A stretch of DNA of 42,848 nt from the NCBI RefSeq assembly GCF_016918565.1, contig NZ_JAFFQD010000042.1, positions 1 to 42,848 of the forward strand, in the 5' to 3' direction. Positions within the stretch are counted from its first letter, which is position 1. Each line of letters begins with the position of its first letter. The notes below the pieces were generated by a model. That model did not search any database. It was not told the origin of the DNA and saw only the letters and a program-made list of their open reading frames with translations. Source of the DNA: Desulfogranum marinum. Lineage in GTDB: Bacteria; Desulfobacterota; Desulfobulbia; Desulfobulbales; Desulfobulbaceae. The position numbers and the translations under genes are program-made. Below, one piece after another: positions 1 to 7,596 of the stretch.

Positions 1-195
1 CGGGGCGATTGAGTTGTTCGCTGCAACCCCAAAAACACGAAAATTTAAATGTTGAATTGACCCTGATTTCCATATTTATCGCATAATTAAAGACGCTGGG
101 GAATAAACCATTTATTCGAGATTCCCTATTGGTAGTAGATCGGACTTTTTACGACGCCATCATCCCATGCCAATCTTTGGATAGAGAAAGAGGGG

Positions 196-1131
196 TTACA
201 CCTGCTGAGTTCTACGTATGTGGCTGTAATTAAAACCGGCAACAAAAATACTTCCGCCTATCAGGTTACCGACCAGGGCAAGCCCGATAAATTTCAATCC
301 CTGCAATATATGGTACTCATCACTGACCATTAAAACAGTAAACATCTCGACAGACCCGGCTATTGAATGATGGAGTCCCCCCAGGCCGATAAGAAAAGTA
401 ACAATATAGATGCAAACAATCTGGCTTAATGCAGGAGAGGTTACCAGAACAAGCCATCCGCCCAAAGCCATCAACCAGCCTGCCAGCAAAGCGCTGACAA
501 GGAGGGTCAGGTTATCCTGGTGCACCAGATGATGACCAATCAGGATATACCCCTCCCGGGCCATTATCACCTTGTCGGCAAGTGTCAGAAGGCCTGCGCT
601 ACCAAGCGCCCCTATTAAATTACCAAAGATAACAACCAGCCATAACCTCACAAGTCGTTTCATGGTGATCTTTTTAGCAAATAAAGGGTATACCGCAGTG
701 GCTGTATGCTCGGTAAAAAGTTGGGTCCCGCTCATTATGCATATAATAAAACCCAATGGATAAACAAGAGCCATGGAGATTCTTAAGAATTGCGATGCAT
801 TCAACTCACTGGTAAGAGTAGCCATGACAGCCACTGCCATAGCGGTGAACCCCAGAATCAGGCCGGCGCCAATCGAAGATAACAACAGTGACCAAAATGG
901 CCGCTCCACTTGTTCAAGGCCTTCACCTATTGCCTTCTCAAGCACATCATCAGGGTGACGGACTGTTTCATCGCTCCGCTTTATGATAACCGGAACATAT
1001 TTTTCGTCTTCGTTTTTCCGCTCTAGCCCTCGCTCTGTATAGACTTCCTCAGTAGATTGCTCAATATCTTCATCTGAACGTCCGGAAGCAGGCCGGCTTT
1101 CAGCTCCATGATTATTCTTTATTTCTGCCAT
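196..1131 (-). CDS. Formate/nitrite transporter (FNT) family channel
   Basis: This 311-residue protein is an inner-membrane channel of the FNT family (FocA/NirC/HSC type), which moves formate, nitrite or hydrosulfide. After a charged, hydrophilic N-terminal stretch of about 75 residues come about six hydrophobic segments. The family-like features are the first helix region with GLILGFTAMAV, the segment with SGTQLFTEHTA, and the GNLIGGSIFVAGFNY end. The N-terminal extension is longer than in FocA, and such extended members are often annotated only as formate/nitrite transporter family. It stands alone on the minus strand with no pyruvate-formate lyase, nitrite reductase or sulfite reductase gene beside it, so the substrate cannot be assigned. 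A purine-rich AAAGGG stretch precedes the ATG, which makes this start plausible. The family is confident and the substrate is unknown. Confidence 0.9.
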   Translation of the reverse strand: MAEIKNNHGAESRPASGRSDEDIEQSTEEVYTERGLERKNEDEKYVPVIIKRSDETVRHPDDVLEKAIGEGLEQVERPFWSLLLSSIGAGLILGFTAMAVAVMATLTSELNASQFLRISMALVYPLGFIICIMSGTQLFTEHTATAVYPLFAKKITMKRLVRLWLVVIFGNLIGALGSAGLLTLADKVIMAREGYILIGHHLVHQDNLTLLVSALLAGWLMALGGWLVLVTSPALSQIVCIYIVTFLIGLGGLHHSIAGSVEMFTVLMVSDEYHILQGLKFIGLALVGNLIGGSIFVAGFNYSHIRRTQQV

Positions 1132-1656
1132 TGTACAATCGCCCTTTTCCTCTCATTGATATTATAAGTTGCCCCATTGTGCCATGATATGGAGGTAGAT
1201 GATATAGCTTATCAAATAAAAAATTCCACTTGGAGGAAAAACAAAGGTAATCCTGAATTCAGGCGACAGGTTTATCCCGGCGCTTTCGACCCTACTCCTC
1301 CAATGCCCCATGCAAAGAAATGGCAACGATTTCATTACCCTCACCCGTCGAGGAGTCTTATAATGTAGTATATATTTAATAATTATATTTTCGCACGAGA
1401 TTAAGGCATGCTCAAAAAGATCTCCTTAGTCATATAATCCATGCTCGAGTCTTAGCTTACCTCTGAGGATATTTTTTTGAGCATAACAATCTAGACACTA
1501 ACAAAAACACTACACCTGGTACCGCCTGAAATGACGGAAAATCTGGGCTGAATCCGAGAGAGTGGACAATAAGGCAATTATGCTGGATGGTCTCTATATT
1601 GCGTAAGAAATAGTGTACTCATAAATACCCGCAAGATGTCTGCGAGGGAGAATGTG
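1132..1656. other. Intergenic region with an imperfect inverted repeat
   Basis: No convincing gene was found here. The two short opposite-strand reading frames over about 1,162-1,368 have no recognisable content. The visible structure is an imperfect inverted repeat at about 1,407-1,487. The arms both read ATGCTCAAAAA followed by a similar TCTCCTTA or TATCCTCA stretch, and they are separated by roughly 40 bases. It could be a transcript hairpin or a decayed mobile-element end. Confidence 0.4.
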
Positions 1657-1860
1657 ATGCGCGAGAAATTGAAGAAATGGCTGGACCTGATTTTGTTCAT
1701 GGGCAAACCAGAGGACTCTTCTGCAGGTCATGTCTGTCATGATTACAAAGAAGAAATGCCATCGGCTGTCAATCCGAGGTGGGCAGGAGTGGTTAAGATA
1801 CTGCTCTTGATAGCGGCTGCAATTTTGATCTTATGGCAGCTTATCCAGCTCCTTCTTTAA
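1657..1860 (+). CDS. Small single-pass membrane protein, unknown function
   Basis: I do not recognise this small gene. The ATG at 1,657 is chosen over the in-frame ATG at 1,636 because a GAGGGAG ribosome-binding sequence lies 6-7 bases before it, which gives 67 residues. The first half is charged and hydrophilic, starting MREKLKKWLDLIL, with a Cys-His pair (HVCHD). The C-terminus is one hydrophobic helix of about 20 residues (VVKILLLIAAAILILWQLI), so the protein is probably tail-anchored or inserted with its N-terminus in the cytoplasm. It stands alone between two minus-strand genes. The ribosome-binding site and the membrane-helix composition support a real gene, but a chance frame remains possible. 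Confidence 0.5.
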   Translation: MREKLKKWLDLILFMGKPEDSSAGHVCHDYKEEMPSAVNPRWAGVVKILLLIAAAILILWQLIQLLL

Positions 1861-2163
1861 CGGGTTGGTGAACACTGTTAAAAGGCAGGCCATGGAAAAT
1901 ACCTCTCGACCTGCCTGCTGCTTGTCATATGCCGGCTGTATACGGAGTCTGCAGTGCGTCTTGTGCACCCCAGTGATGTTCTTTGCTTCATCAACTCGCG
2001 CAAATCAGGCCGGTAACAGGGGGGCTGTTACCTTGACCTCTGTAAAGAATAAACACGTTATCGAAAAAGCCGTTCTCTAGTATTTCCACCCTGTTTGTGG
2101 CTGCTCTGCAGGCTCCATACAGAGACAAAAAACGAGTGCAACAATCGGCTTGCACATGCCCTT

Positions 2164-2715
2164 TTAAAGAACCGCAAACAGAAAGAGCAAGGGTAACGCA
2201 ATACCTGCAGAAGTAAAAAGAATACCACGGAGTTTATTTTTCCCCCTTATCATTAACAAGCCTGTTACAGCAAGGAGTCCCAGAGCAATGGCGTAGATGT
2301 CTGCGATCAAGGTCCAACTTTTTTTGTGTTTATTCAGATGTAGGTAGTTCATCTCAAACAGACCTGGTTTTCGGGCAATTTTTTCTTGGATTACTGCCCC
2401 TGTTGCAAGGGTTACATCAATGCTGTTACCTTCAATAAAAATTCGCATGGTACTGGGATTAAGCATGGCAACATTTTTAAAAGTGCCGGTTTCCCCGAGC
2501 TCAGCCAACACCTGGTTCACATACTCTCTATCCGGTTGTTTACCATCCTCAAGCTTTGACACAGTGGCAGCACTTTTTTCAATGGTGTAACTGGGATTGA
2601 AACTATGAGAGGTGTGATTAACCGCTACCCCGCTTATGGCATATATCAGGGTCAGGCCGATACAAAGATAGCCGATATCTCTGTGAAGAATAAAATTCCA
2701 TTTTCGCCAACGCAT
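2164..2715 (-). CDS. PepSY-associated transmembrane helix protein
   Basis: This 183-residue protein resembles short PepSY_TM family members. An N-terminal RKWNFILHRDIGYLCIGLTLIYAISG helix region carries the typical R-x-W-N-x-x-x-H-R-D-x-G signature. A periplasmic domain of about 90 residues follows, and two closing hydrophobic segments (about 135-155 and 163-182) complete it. PepSY_TM proteins are inner-membrane proteins, often linked to periplasmic electron transfer or metal and haem handling, but their biochemistry is poorly defined. The gene lies 88 bases downstream of the DUF4920 gene on the same strand, so the two are probably co-transcribed. The ribosome-binding site is weak. The family call is fairly confident; no specific function is claimed. 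Confidence 0.75.
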   Translation of the reverse strand: MRWRKWNFILHRDIGYLCIGLTLIYAISGVAVNHTSHSFNPSYTIEKSAATVSKLEDGKQPDREYVNQVLAELGETGTFKNVAMLNPSTMRIFIEGNSIDVTLATGAVIQEKIARKPGLFEMNYLHLNKHKKSWTLIADIYAIALGLLAVTGLLMIRGKNKLRGILFTSAGIALPLLFLFAVL

Positions 2716-2803
2716 GGGTCAACCTAGGTAGAGTAAAAAAGCTTAACTCTTTAATTTAAACGAAGGGTTCGAGAGAAAGGCATTTTTTTAATTTTAGGCT
2801 GCT

Positions 2804-3265
2804 TTATTGTATAATAGCACCCAAGCCCCGAATACGAAGGAAACTTACAGGACCGGTTATACTGGATGGATCAAATTCCCCCCCCTGCTCCTCGGCTCGG
2901 TGCTTGCCCATGGCAATTGCCTGTTCTCTAGAGAGTTTGAGCTCTTCGGCAATTCCCTCTACTTTTGCGTTACGTCCTTTGGCTTCCATGGGAAAGACAA
3001 TTTCACCATCAACTACTTTTACTTGAATCTTTTCAAAAGGCACATCACTGGCAATATCCATCCAACATCCGCGGGCAGCGCAAACATTAATTATCATTCC
3101 TTCAATCAAAACTTTCTTCCCTTTGTATTTTTCGGGGTGTGCATTAATTTCAGAGACTTTGGTAACCTCTGTCAGGGTTATTGGATCCCCCAACTGGAGT
3201 TCTTGTGCATATACAGACGGAGAAAAAAGGAGAGTGACGAACAAAAAAGACAAGATTTTAGACAT
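2804..3265 (-). CDS. DUF4920-family periplasmic protein
   Basis: This 153-residue protein is exported. It has a signal peptide of about 20 residues (MSKILSFLFVTLLFSPSVYA, probably cut after YA). The mature part is a compact beta-rich domain with GKKVLIEGMIINVCAARGCWMDI, the conserved Cys-x4-Cys-Trp motif of the DUF4920/OB-like family, then a VKVVDGEIVFPMEAKGRNAKVEG stretch. The two cysteines suggest a disulfide or a metal or haem site in the periplasm, though this is inference. It probably leads a two-gene operon with the PepSY-TM gene 88 bases downstream. A 200-codon frame lies on the opposite strand (2,807-3,409) but looks like a shadow. Confidence 0.75.
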   Translation of the reverse strand: MSKILSFLFVTLLFSPSVYAQELQLGDPITLTEVTKVSEINAHPEKYKGKKVLIEGMIINVCAARGCWMDIASDVPFEKIQVKVVDGEIVFPMEAKGRNAKVEGIAEELKLSREQAIAMGKHRAEEQGGEFDPSSITGPVSFLRIRGLGAIIQ

Positions 3266-3703
3266 AAAAGTGCCCCATTATTATTATTTTTTTGGATTGA
3301 TTTAAATGAAACCGTGTACCACAAAGTGCGAATTCAGTCAATAGGCGAACTTACCCGCAATCAACCCAAAACAGCCCTCGACAGAGCACACAACACCGGT
3401 GTCGAGTAGTCCACCGCAAGTGTTTATCGAGTTGTAAAAATTGGTCGAGCAATAATGGAACTGCCTAGGCCCAAGCTAACCCTGGGAGCTGTGCTGAGAT
3501 TCCGATAACCGGCTATCGGAGTCTACGTTTTCCTTTTACTGTTAAAATAGTGAAGAAGATGGTACCGCATGGACTGACTTTTGGTGAGCATTTTGCTACT
3601 TTTATATCTGATTGGTTTTAATAACAGGAGTCTGGAATTACCAATTTTTCTAAAAATGACAAAATGCTCATGAGAAATCCGGGTTGATAGTGCACGAATT
3701 GCG
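3266..3703. other. Intergenic region between DUF4920 gene and binding-protein gene
   Basis: No gene was recognised. It should contain the DUF4920 promoter and the 3-prime end of the upstream binding-protein gene. A copy of the dispersed CTCATGAGAAATnCGGGTT repeat sits at about 3,666-3,686 (listed separately). Confidence 0.4.
3666..3686 (+). repeat. Dispersed repeat copy 1 (terminus only)
   Basis: This copy reads GCTCATGAGAAATCCGGGTT, one base different from the copy at 13,712. It lies about 18 bases beyond the stop of the PheC-like gene. Only the terminal 20 or so bases match the other copies; the flanking AT-rich sequence is too diverged to align. Confidence 0.7.
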
Positions 3704-4480
3704 TTATTCGGCCATATGCAAATATTCCTTTTTCAAGGTTGCCATCTCACCTTTCAGGATCATCTGGTCCATCATAAAATTAACCGTATCCTGCAAACGT
3801 TCGGCGCCAGCCGACATGAGATAACCAAGTTCAGCGCGGGTGAAAGGTTTATCTGCCAGAGGAGCGCTCAGCTTTGCGTCTATAGCGGCATAATAAAGCG
3901 CCTCTACACTGTCGGTGATCATCACATCCACTTCTTGAGCAGCAACCGCTTCGGGAATCGCAAGGTTGGATTCATAAAGAATCACCTCCGCATTATGAAT
4001 ATTTGCCTTCACAAACTTTTCATTGGTACCACCAGGATTCACGCCTATCTTGACCCCTTTTTGGTCTATGTCCGCCAGTGATGCGTACTTTTCTGCATTA
4101 CTCGCTGCAACTAAAGGGGTTTTGCCAAACATTACATATCCTTGAGAAAATCGAGCCTCTTTCTGCCTGGTGACTGTTCGCGTAATACCACTCATTCCGA
4201 TATCATATTTCCCCTCTTTCAAATCACCCATCAGTGTCGGCCAAGAGGTATTAATCAACTCAAGCTTTACCCCCAGTTTAGAGGCAAAACTCTTTGCTAC
4301 GGCAATATCAAAACCTTCGTAGTTTCCAGCGTTGTTAAAAGAAAAAGGTTTATAATCGCCGGTGGTTCCGACTTTCAAAACACCTGTCGAGAGTATTTCA
4401 TCAAGACTACGAGCATATGCAAAATTCGCTGTTATAGCTACCAAGACACAACACATTAAAAACGATACCACTCTGCTCAT
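3704..4480 (-). CDS. PheC-like periplasmic amino-acid binding protein / cyclohexadienyl dehydratase family
   Basis: This 258-residue protein is a family 3 periplasmic solute-binding protein closest in appearance to PheC (cyclohexadienyl dehydratase). It has a signal peptide (about 1-23, ending AYA) and the ligand-pocket start VLKVGTTGDYKPFSF. The sequences SWPTLMGDLKEGKYDIGMSGIT and VNPGGTNEKFVKA are typical of the PheC branch. PheC makes phenylpyruvate or phenylalanine from prephenate or arogenate in the periplasm, while relatives simply bind amino acids for ABC uptake. No permease or ATPase gene adjoins it, which favours an enzyme or an orphan receptor. A strong GGAGGT ribosome-binding site precedes the ATG. 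The upstream gene on the same strand is a TauE/SafE exporter, 198 bases away. Confidence 0.75.
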   Translation of the reverse strand: MSRVVSFLMCCVLVAITANFAYARSLDEILSTGVLKVGTTGDYKPFSFNNAGNYEGFDIAVAKSFASKLGVKLELINTSWPTLMGDLKEGKYDIGMSGITRTVTRQKEARFSQGYVMFGKTPLVAASNAEKYASLADIDQKGVKIGVNPGGTNEKFVKANIHNAEVILYESNLAIPEAVAAQEVDVMITDSVEALYYAAIDAKLSAPLADKPFTRAELGYLMSAGAERLQDTVNFMMDQMILKGEMATLKKEYLHMAE

Positions 4481-4678
4481 GATTACCTCCGATAATTAGG
4501 TTTTATCCAAACAACGTCAGCCATTATTTCCCAGGATACACTCTACCTGCAGAATTACAATCAACAAATCAACAGAAAAAATATTACAAAATGGGGTAAA
4601 TTGAAAATTTATAGATCTTGTCTGAACAAATTGCAAAATGGGTAAAGCTGGTGTGGAATAATGTGATGCAGGTGCTCA

Positions 4679-5437
4679 TCAATGTGTGAAAAAGGATCGA
4701 GCAACGATATAACAACCCAACAGGAGCATAAAAGAGAAAAAAAGTTTGCGAAAAAGCTGTTCTGAAATGTTTCTCCGCAGTCGGTTGCCTATCAGCATAC
4801 CCAAGTAGGCAGGCAAAAATGAAATTGCTGATAGCAAAAGCAACTCTCCGGTAAGCAATTTGTTTTTTTGCAAGGCAAAGGCAAGGGTAATGGTCGAGAC
4901 CAGAAAAACCAGCCCCATCGTTTGGATCAATTTCTCCCTCTCCATAGCAAGACTCTGCAAATAGAGCACCCCGGGAACAATAGCTGAGCCCGTCATACCC
5001 GTGAGCAGGCCGTTTATAGCTCCAATTAATGGATTAAGCCATTGCTCAGCCTGACCAGGAGGCTTCAACTCCTTGGAAGACAGGCCAAAAAGGGCATACA
5101 GGAAAAGGATGCATCCCAACAAAGCTGAAAGCCATGAAACATCTACTCTTTGCAGAAGAAATGCCCCTAGCCAGATAGTACAGAAAGTTGCCAGAAAAAA
5201 AGACCAGCTCCTGAAAACAATGGCCTTAAAATACCCCCCAAAGACGCCCTGTTGAATATTCGTCAGGATGGAAGGTAACAAAATTATAGCCATCCCTTCT
5301 TTTATGCCAATGGTTGCTGTCAAAAGGGCCAGAGCGATTGTAGGGAGCCCGGTTCCTATGATGCCCTTTACCAGCCCCCCCACTAAAAAAGAAACAAAGA
5401 GAAGCAACAGGGTCTCAACCGAGGCAATAGATGTCAT
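4679..5437 (-). CDS. Sulfite exporter TauE/SafE family membrane protein
   Basis: This 252-residue integral membrane protein has about seven to eight hydrophobic segments and both TauE/SafE half-repeats. The first is near GGLVKGIIGTGLPTIALALL and the second near AINGLLTGMTGSAIVPGVLYLQ, each with the Gly-rich turn and the Gly-x-Gly/Thr-Gly core of the family. Members export sulfite, sulfoacetate or other organosulfur or carboxylate anions. The substrate cannot be told from sequence, although a sulfur role would suit a Desulfobacterota-like host. The length is normal for the family. It is followed on the same strand by the PheC-like gene. Confidence 0.85.
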   Translation of the reverse strand: MTSIASVETLLLLFVSFLVGGLVKGIIGTGLPTIALALLTATIGIKEGMAIILLPSILTNIQQGVFGGYFKAIVFRSWSFFLATFCTIWLGAFLLQRVDVSWLSALLGCILFLYALFGLSSKELKPPGQAEQWLNPLIGAINGLLTGMTGSAIVPGVLYLQSLAMEREKLIQTMGLVFLVSTITLAFALQKNKLLTGELLLLSAISFLPAYLGMLIGNRLRRNISEQLFRKLFFSFMLLLGCYIVARSFFTH

Positions 5438-5576
5438 AGATCTATCTCTTTTTCAAGAAAAGCGGGAGCTACTATTTTAGTCGAACTTACTGATAGGAGG
5501 ACTACATTAAAGTAACAGAACACAGCCAACCTGCATACCATTGAAAGAGCTTTTTTTGATATCAAGAAAGGTGCTT

Positions 5577-5680
5577 GGCCCGAATTTCTCATGAACCTTT
5601 TGGTTTCAAACTCAATTATTTGATATTATTACTTAAAAAGCAATTATGCAAATAACAGTCTGTTTTTCGTTTAAAATCAA
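5577..5680 (-). repeat. Dispersed repeat copy 2 (about 104 bases)
   Basis: Read on the minus strand, this stretch runs from TTGATTTTAAACGAAAAACAGACTGT to the terminus TTCATGAGAAATTCGGG. It aligns over its whole length, at roughly three-quarters identity by eye, with 13,629-13,732. It begins at the stop codon of the outer-membrane barrel gene. Such solo ends resemble remnants of an insertion sequence or a small non-autonomous element. Confidence 0.7.
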
Positions 5681-6648
5681 AAAGTAAAGGTAAGACCCGC
5701 TCGGACGGCAACATTATCAAGAGGGAAACTACCATCTTGCTCTGAGGTCAAAATTCCATATTTATAGCTTGAAAAAGTCGCATCAGCTTCAACAGCTGTG
5801 TAGTGCATGGACACATCTAACGAAAAATGCTCAGTAACACTATATGCTACACCAATACCAATAAGAAATGCGATTTCATTATCAATATCCATAACCCTGG
5901 TTACACCGTTATACGACGTTGTTGGACTACCCAGGGCTGCGTACTCAGCTGGATCATAATACCCGAGGGCCCAGTCATCCGCTTCCTCAAAATCCCCCGT
6001 AAAAAAACCAAGCCCCATTGAAACATAGGGAGTAAATGAGCTTGAATTGGGGTAGCGGCCAACAAGGCTAACCGTGGGACCAGCCAAAGAGACATCACCA
6101 TCAGTCTTCGTCGTAGTGTAGACTGATGGTGCTACGGTTTCAGCCTCTACACTATCGTAGGCAAGCTCGACTCCGATATATTTTGAAAAATAGTATCTGG
6201 CGAATATGTTTTTGGGGGTATAGTCTTGGATTTCATCAAGCGCATAGATTGTTCCCAAAAAAGTGCCTTCTCCTTGGGGTCCTCCTGCTGCCCCGGAATC
6301 AGAATCAGTAAGAATGGTAGAGGTTACCCGCGTACCAATTTCTAATCTGCCTGCTAAATAGTCAGCATAGAAGTGAGATTGTTTCTCGCTTGAATCTTTT
6401 TCACTTACTTCATTTTCCTCACTTTCATGCCACGTCGCATCAGAAAAGCCTTGCAAAGCAATATCCAGCTCATTGTTTTCTTTATTACCAGAATCGTCAC
6501 CTGCCATTGTTTCCACCGGCGGAAAAAACAACATCAAAGTTAAAGATACAATAAAAATTATGGATACAACTTTTATTGAATTAACTCTACTCACAAAAAA
6601 ATGCAAAACGCTAACAAACATTCTACTTATCAAGCATTCCCTTACCAT
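5677..6648 (-). CDS. Outer-membrane beta-barrel protein (OmpW/OmpA-barrel-like)
   Basis: This 323-residue protein has a long N-terminal export region with hydrophobic core VVSIIFIVSLTLMLFFPPVETMA (about 27-50), followed by an acidic linker of about 50 residues. An outer-membrane barrel domain fills about 95-323. Alternating beta-strand patterns are clear (IFARYYFSKYIGVELAYDSVEAE, TPYVSMGLGFFTGDF, AFLIGIGVAYSVTEHFSLDVSMHYTAVEA), and the protein ends in the aromatic LTFTF expected for barrel insertion by BAM. The arrangement resembles OmpW-type eight-strand barrels, but the exact family is unsure. A GAGGAGAGGTAGG ribosome-binding site directly precedes the ATG and supports this start despite the long N-region. 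The gene appears monocistronic. Confidence 0.75.
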   Translation of the reverse strand: MVRECLISRMFVSVLHFFVSRVNSIKVVSIIFIVSLTLMLFFPPVETMAGDDSGNKENNELDIALQGFSDATWHESEENEVSEKDSSEKQSHFYADYLAGRLEIGTRVTSTILTDSDSGAAGGPQGEGTFLGTIYALDEIQDYTPKNIFARYYFSKYIGVELAYDSVEAETVAPSVYTTTKTDGDVSLAGPTVSLVGRYPNSSSFTPYVSMGLGFFTGDFEEADDWALGYYDPAEYAALGSPTTSYNGVTRVMDIDNEIAFLIGIGVAYSVTEHFSLDVSMHYTAVEADATFSSYKYGILTSEQDGSFPLDNVAVRAGLTFTF

Positions 6649-7008
6649 CCTACCTCTCCTCTTTTTCTATAAAAATGCATCAAAAAACCAAACAACAACA
6701 AGCAAATAGCAAGAGAAATAAGATGAGCGGAGCAACTACCAACTGACGTAAAAATAGAAAACACACAGAATTGACATGTTACATGCTAAAGCCCTATATC
6801 TCTTAGCCGGCTTAAAACAGTACTGGAAAATGTAGGACTAAATATGAATGGAATATGGAAACCGAAAAAAATATTTGACCAAAATATAATGATGATCGGT
6901 CAAGCGTAATGGATATTTGTGAGGCTGGAAATAACCCAGAGAGGCAAGATACTTCTCTGTGCTGAGACCAATAATTGAGGATAACTACTCAGTGCTGCTC
7001 AAACTCCT
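6649..7008. other. Intergenic region upstream of the outer-membrane barrel gene
   Basis: No gene was recognised in this AT-rich stretch. It should hold the promoter of the barrel gene and the 3-prime untranslated part of the lipoprotein gene. No strong terminator or operator was noticed. Confidence 0.3.
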
Positions 7009-7452
7009 TTATTGCAATTGCCACTGACCATTAGCATCACGACAGGCAGTGGTATACGTTTTTTGCTTTTTACCGTCAATAATTGCACTAATTTCCGCCT
7101 TCCTGCAGATTTGGTCAGTTGTCGGATTTTTAAAAGCCGGTTGCGGAGTGACGGCGTACTGGTTGCCGGTGTCAGGGTTAATCCATGATGATTGTTGGTT
7201 TGAAGCTCCGCGCTCATACACGTGGTTTAATTGTTGCTTATCGTATTTATCCATTTCATTGCCGACGATATAACCGAGCATAGTTCCCACAGCTGCACCT
7301 ATCAAAGTGGCCTCGGTGTTATGGCCGATCATCTGCCCAATAAGAGCACCACCGGCAGCTCCGCCGACAGCCCCTGTTTGGGCTTTATTCAAATTTGCAC
7401 AACCTGATAGCAAGGTCAATACAACAATTGCGGTAACAGTGATATGCCTCAT
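7009..7452 (-). CDS. Glycine-zipper outer-membrane lipoprotein (17-kDa surface-antigen type)
   Basis: This 147-residue protein begins with a lipoprotein signal peptide with lipobox LLSGC (Cys18). A glycine-zipper segment at about 25-65 follows (GAVGGAAGGALIGQMIGHNTEATLIGAAVGTMLGYIVGNEMD), typical of the rickettsial 17-kDa antigen and SlyB-like families. The C-terminal half holds a small domain with Trp-Ile-Asn-Pro-Asp-Thr-Gly and a Cys pair (about 114 and 134), seen in related surface proteins as a possible disulfide. The role is probably structural in the outer membrane or periplasm. A good GAGGAG ribosome-binding site precedes the ATG, and the gene stands alone. Confidence 0.8.
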   Translation of the reverse strand: MRHITVTAIVVLTLLSGCANLNKAQTGAVGGAAGGALIGQMIGHNTEATLIGAAVGTMLGYIVGNEMDKYDKQQLNHVYERGASNQQSSWINPDTGNQYAVTPQPAFKNPTTDQICRKAEISAIIDGKKQKTYTTACRDANGQWQLQ

Positions 7453-7596
7453 GGTACTTTTTCTCCTCAGTTGATTGATATCTTGAGAGTGTCAGCCACG
7501 ACTCGAGTAACTTACACTCACAAGTATTGACATGCTCAGCCCTTTGATGAACAAGTGCTGCGACTTTAGAATGGATGAATCCTATTTTTTCAAAAA

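Noticed and set aside
1865-2080. 71-codon plus frame after the small membrane protein
   Set aside because: Cys-rich low-information translation without ribosome-binding site or domain.
2807-3409. 200-codon plus-strand frame opposite the DUF4920 gene
   Set aside because: It lies antisense to a gene with signal peptide and family motifs; its own translation is Phe/Tyr-rich without any domain or ribosome-binding site.
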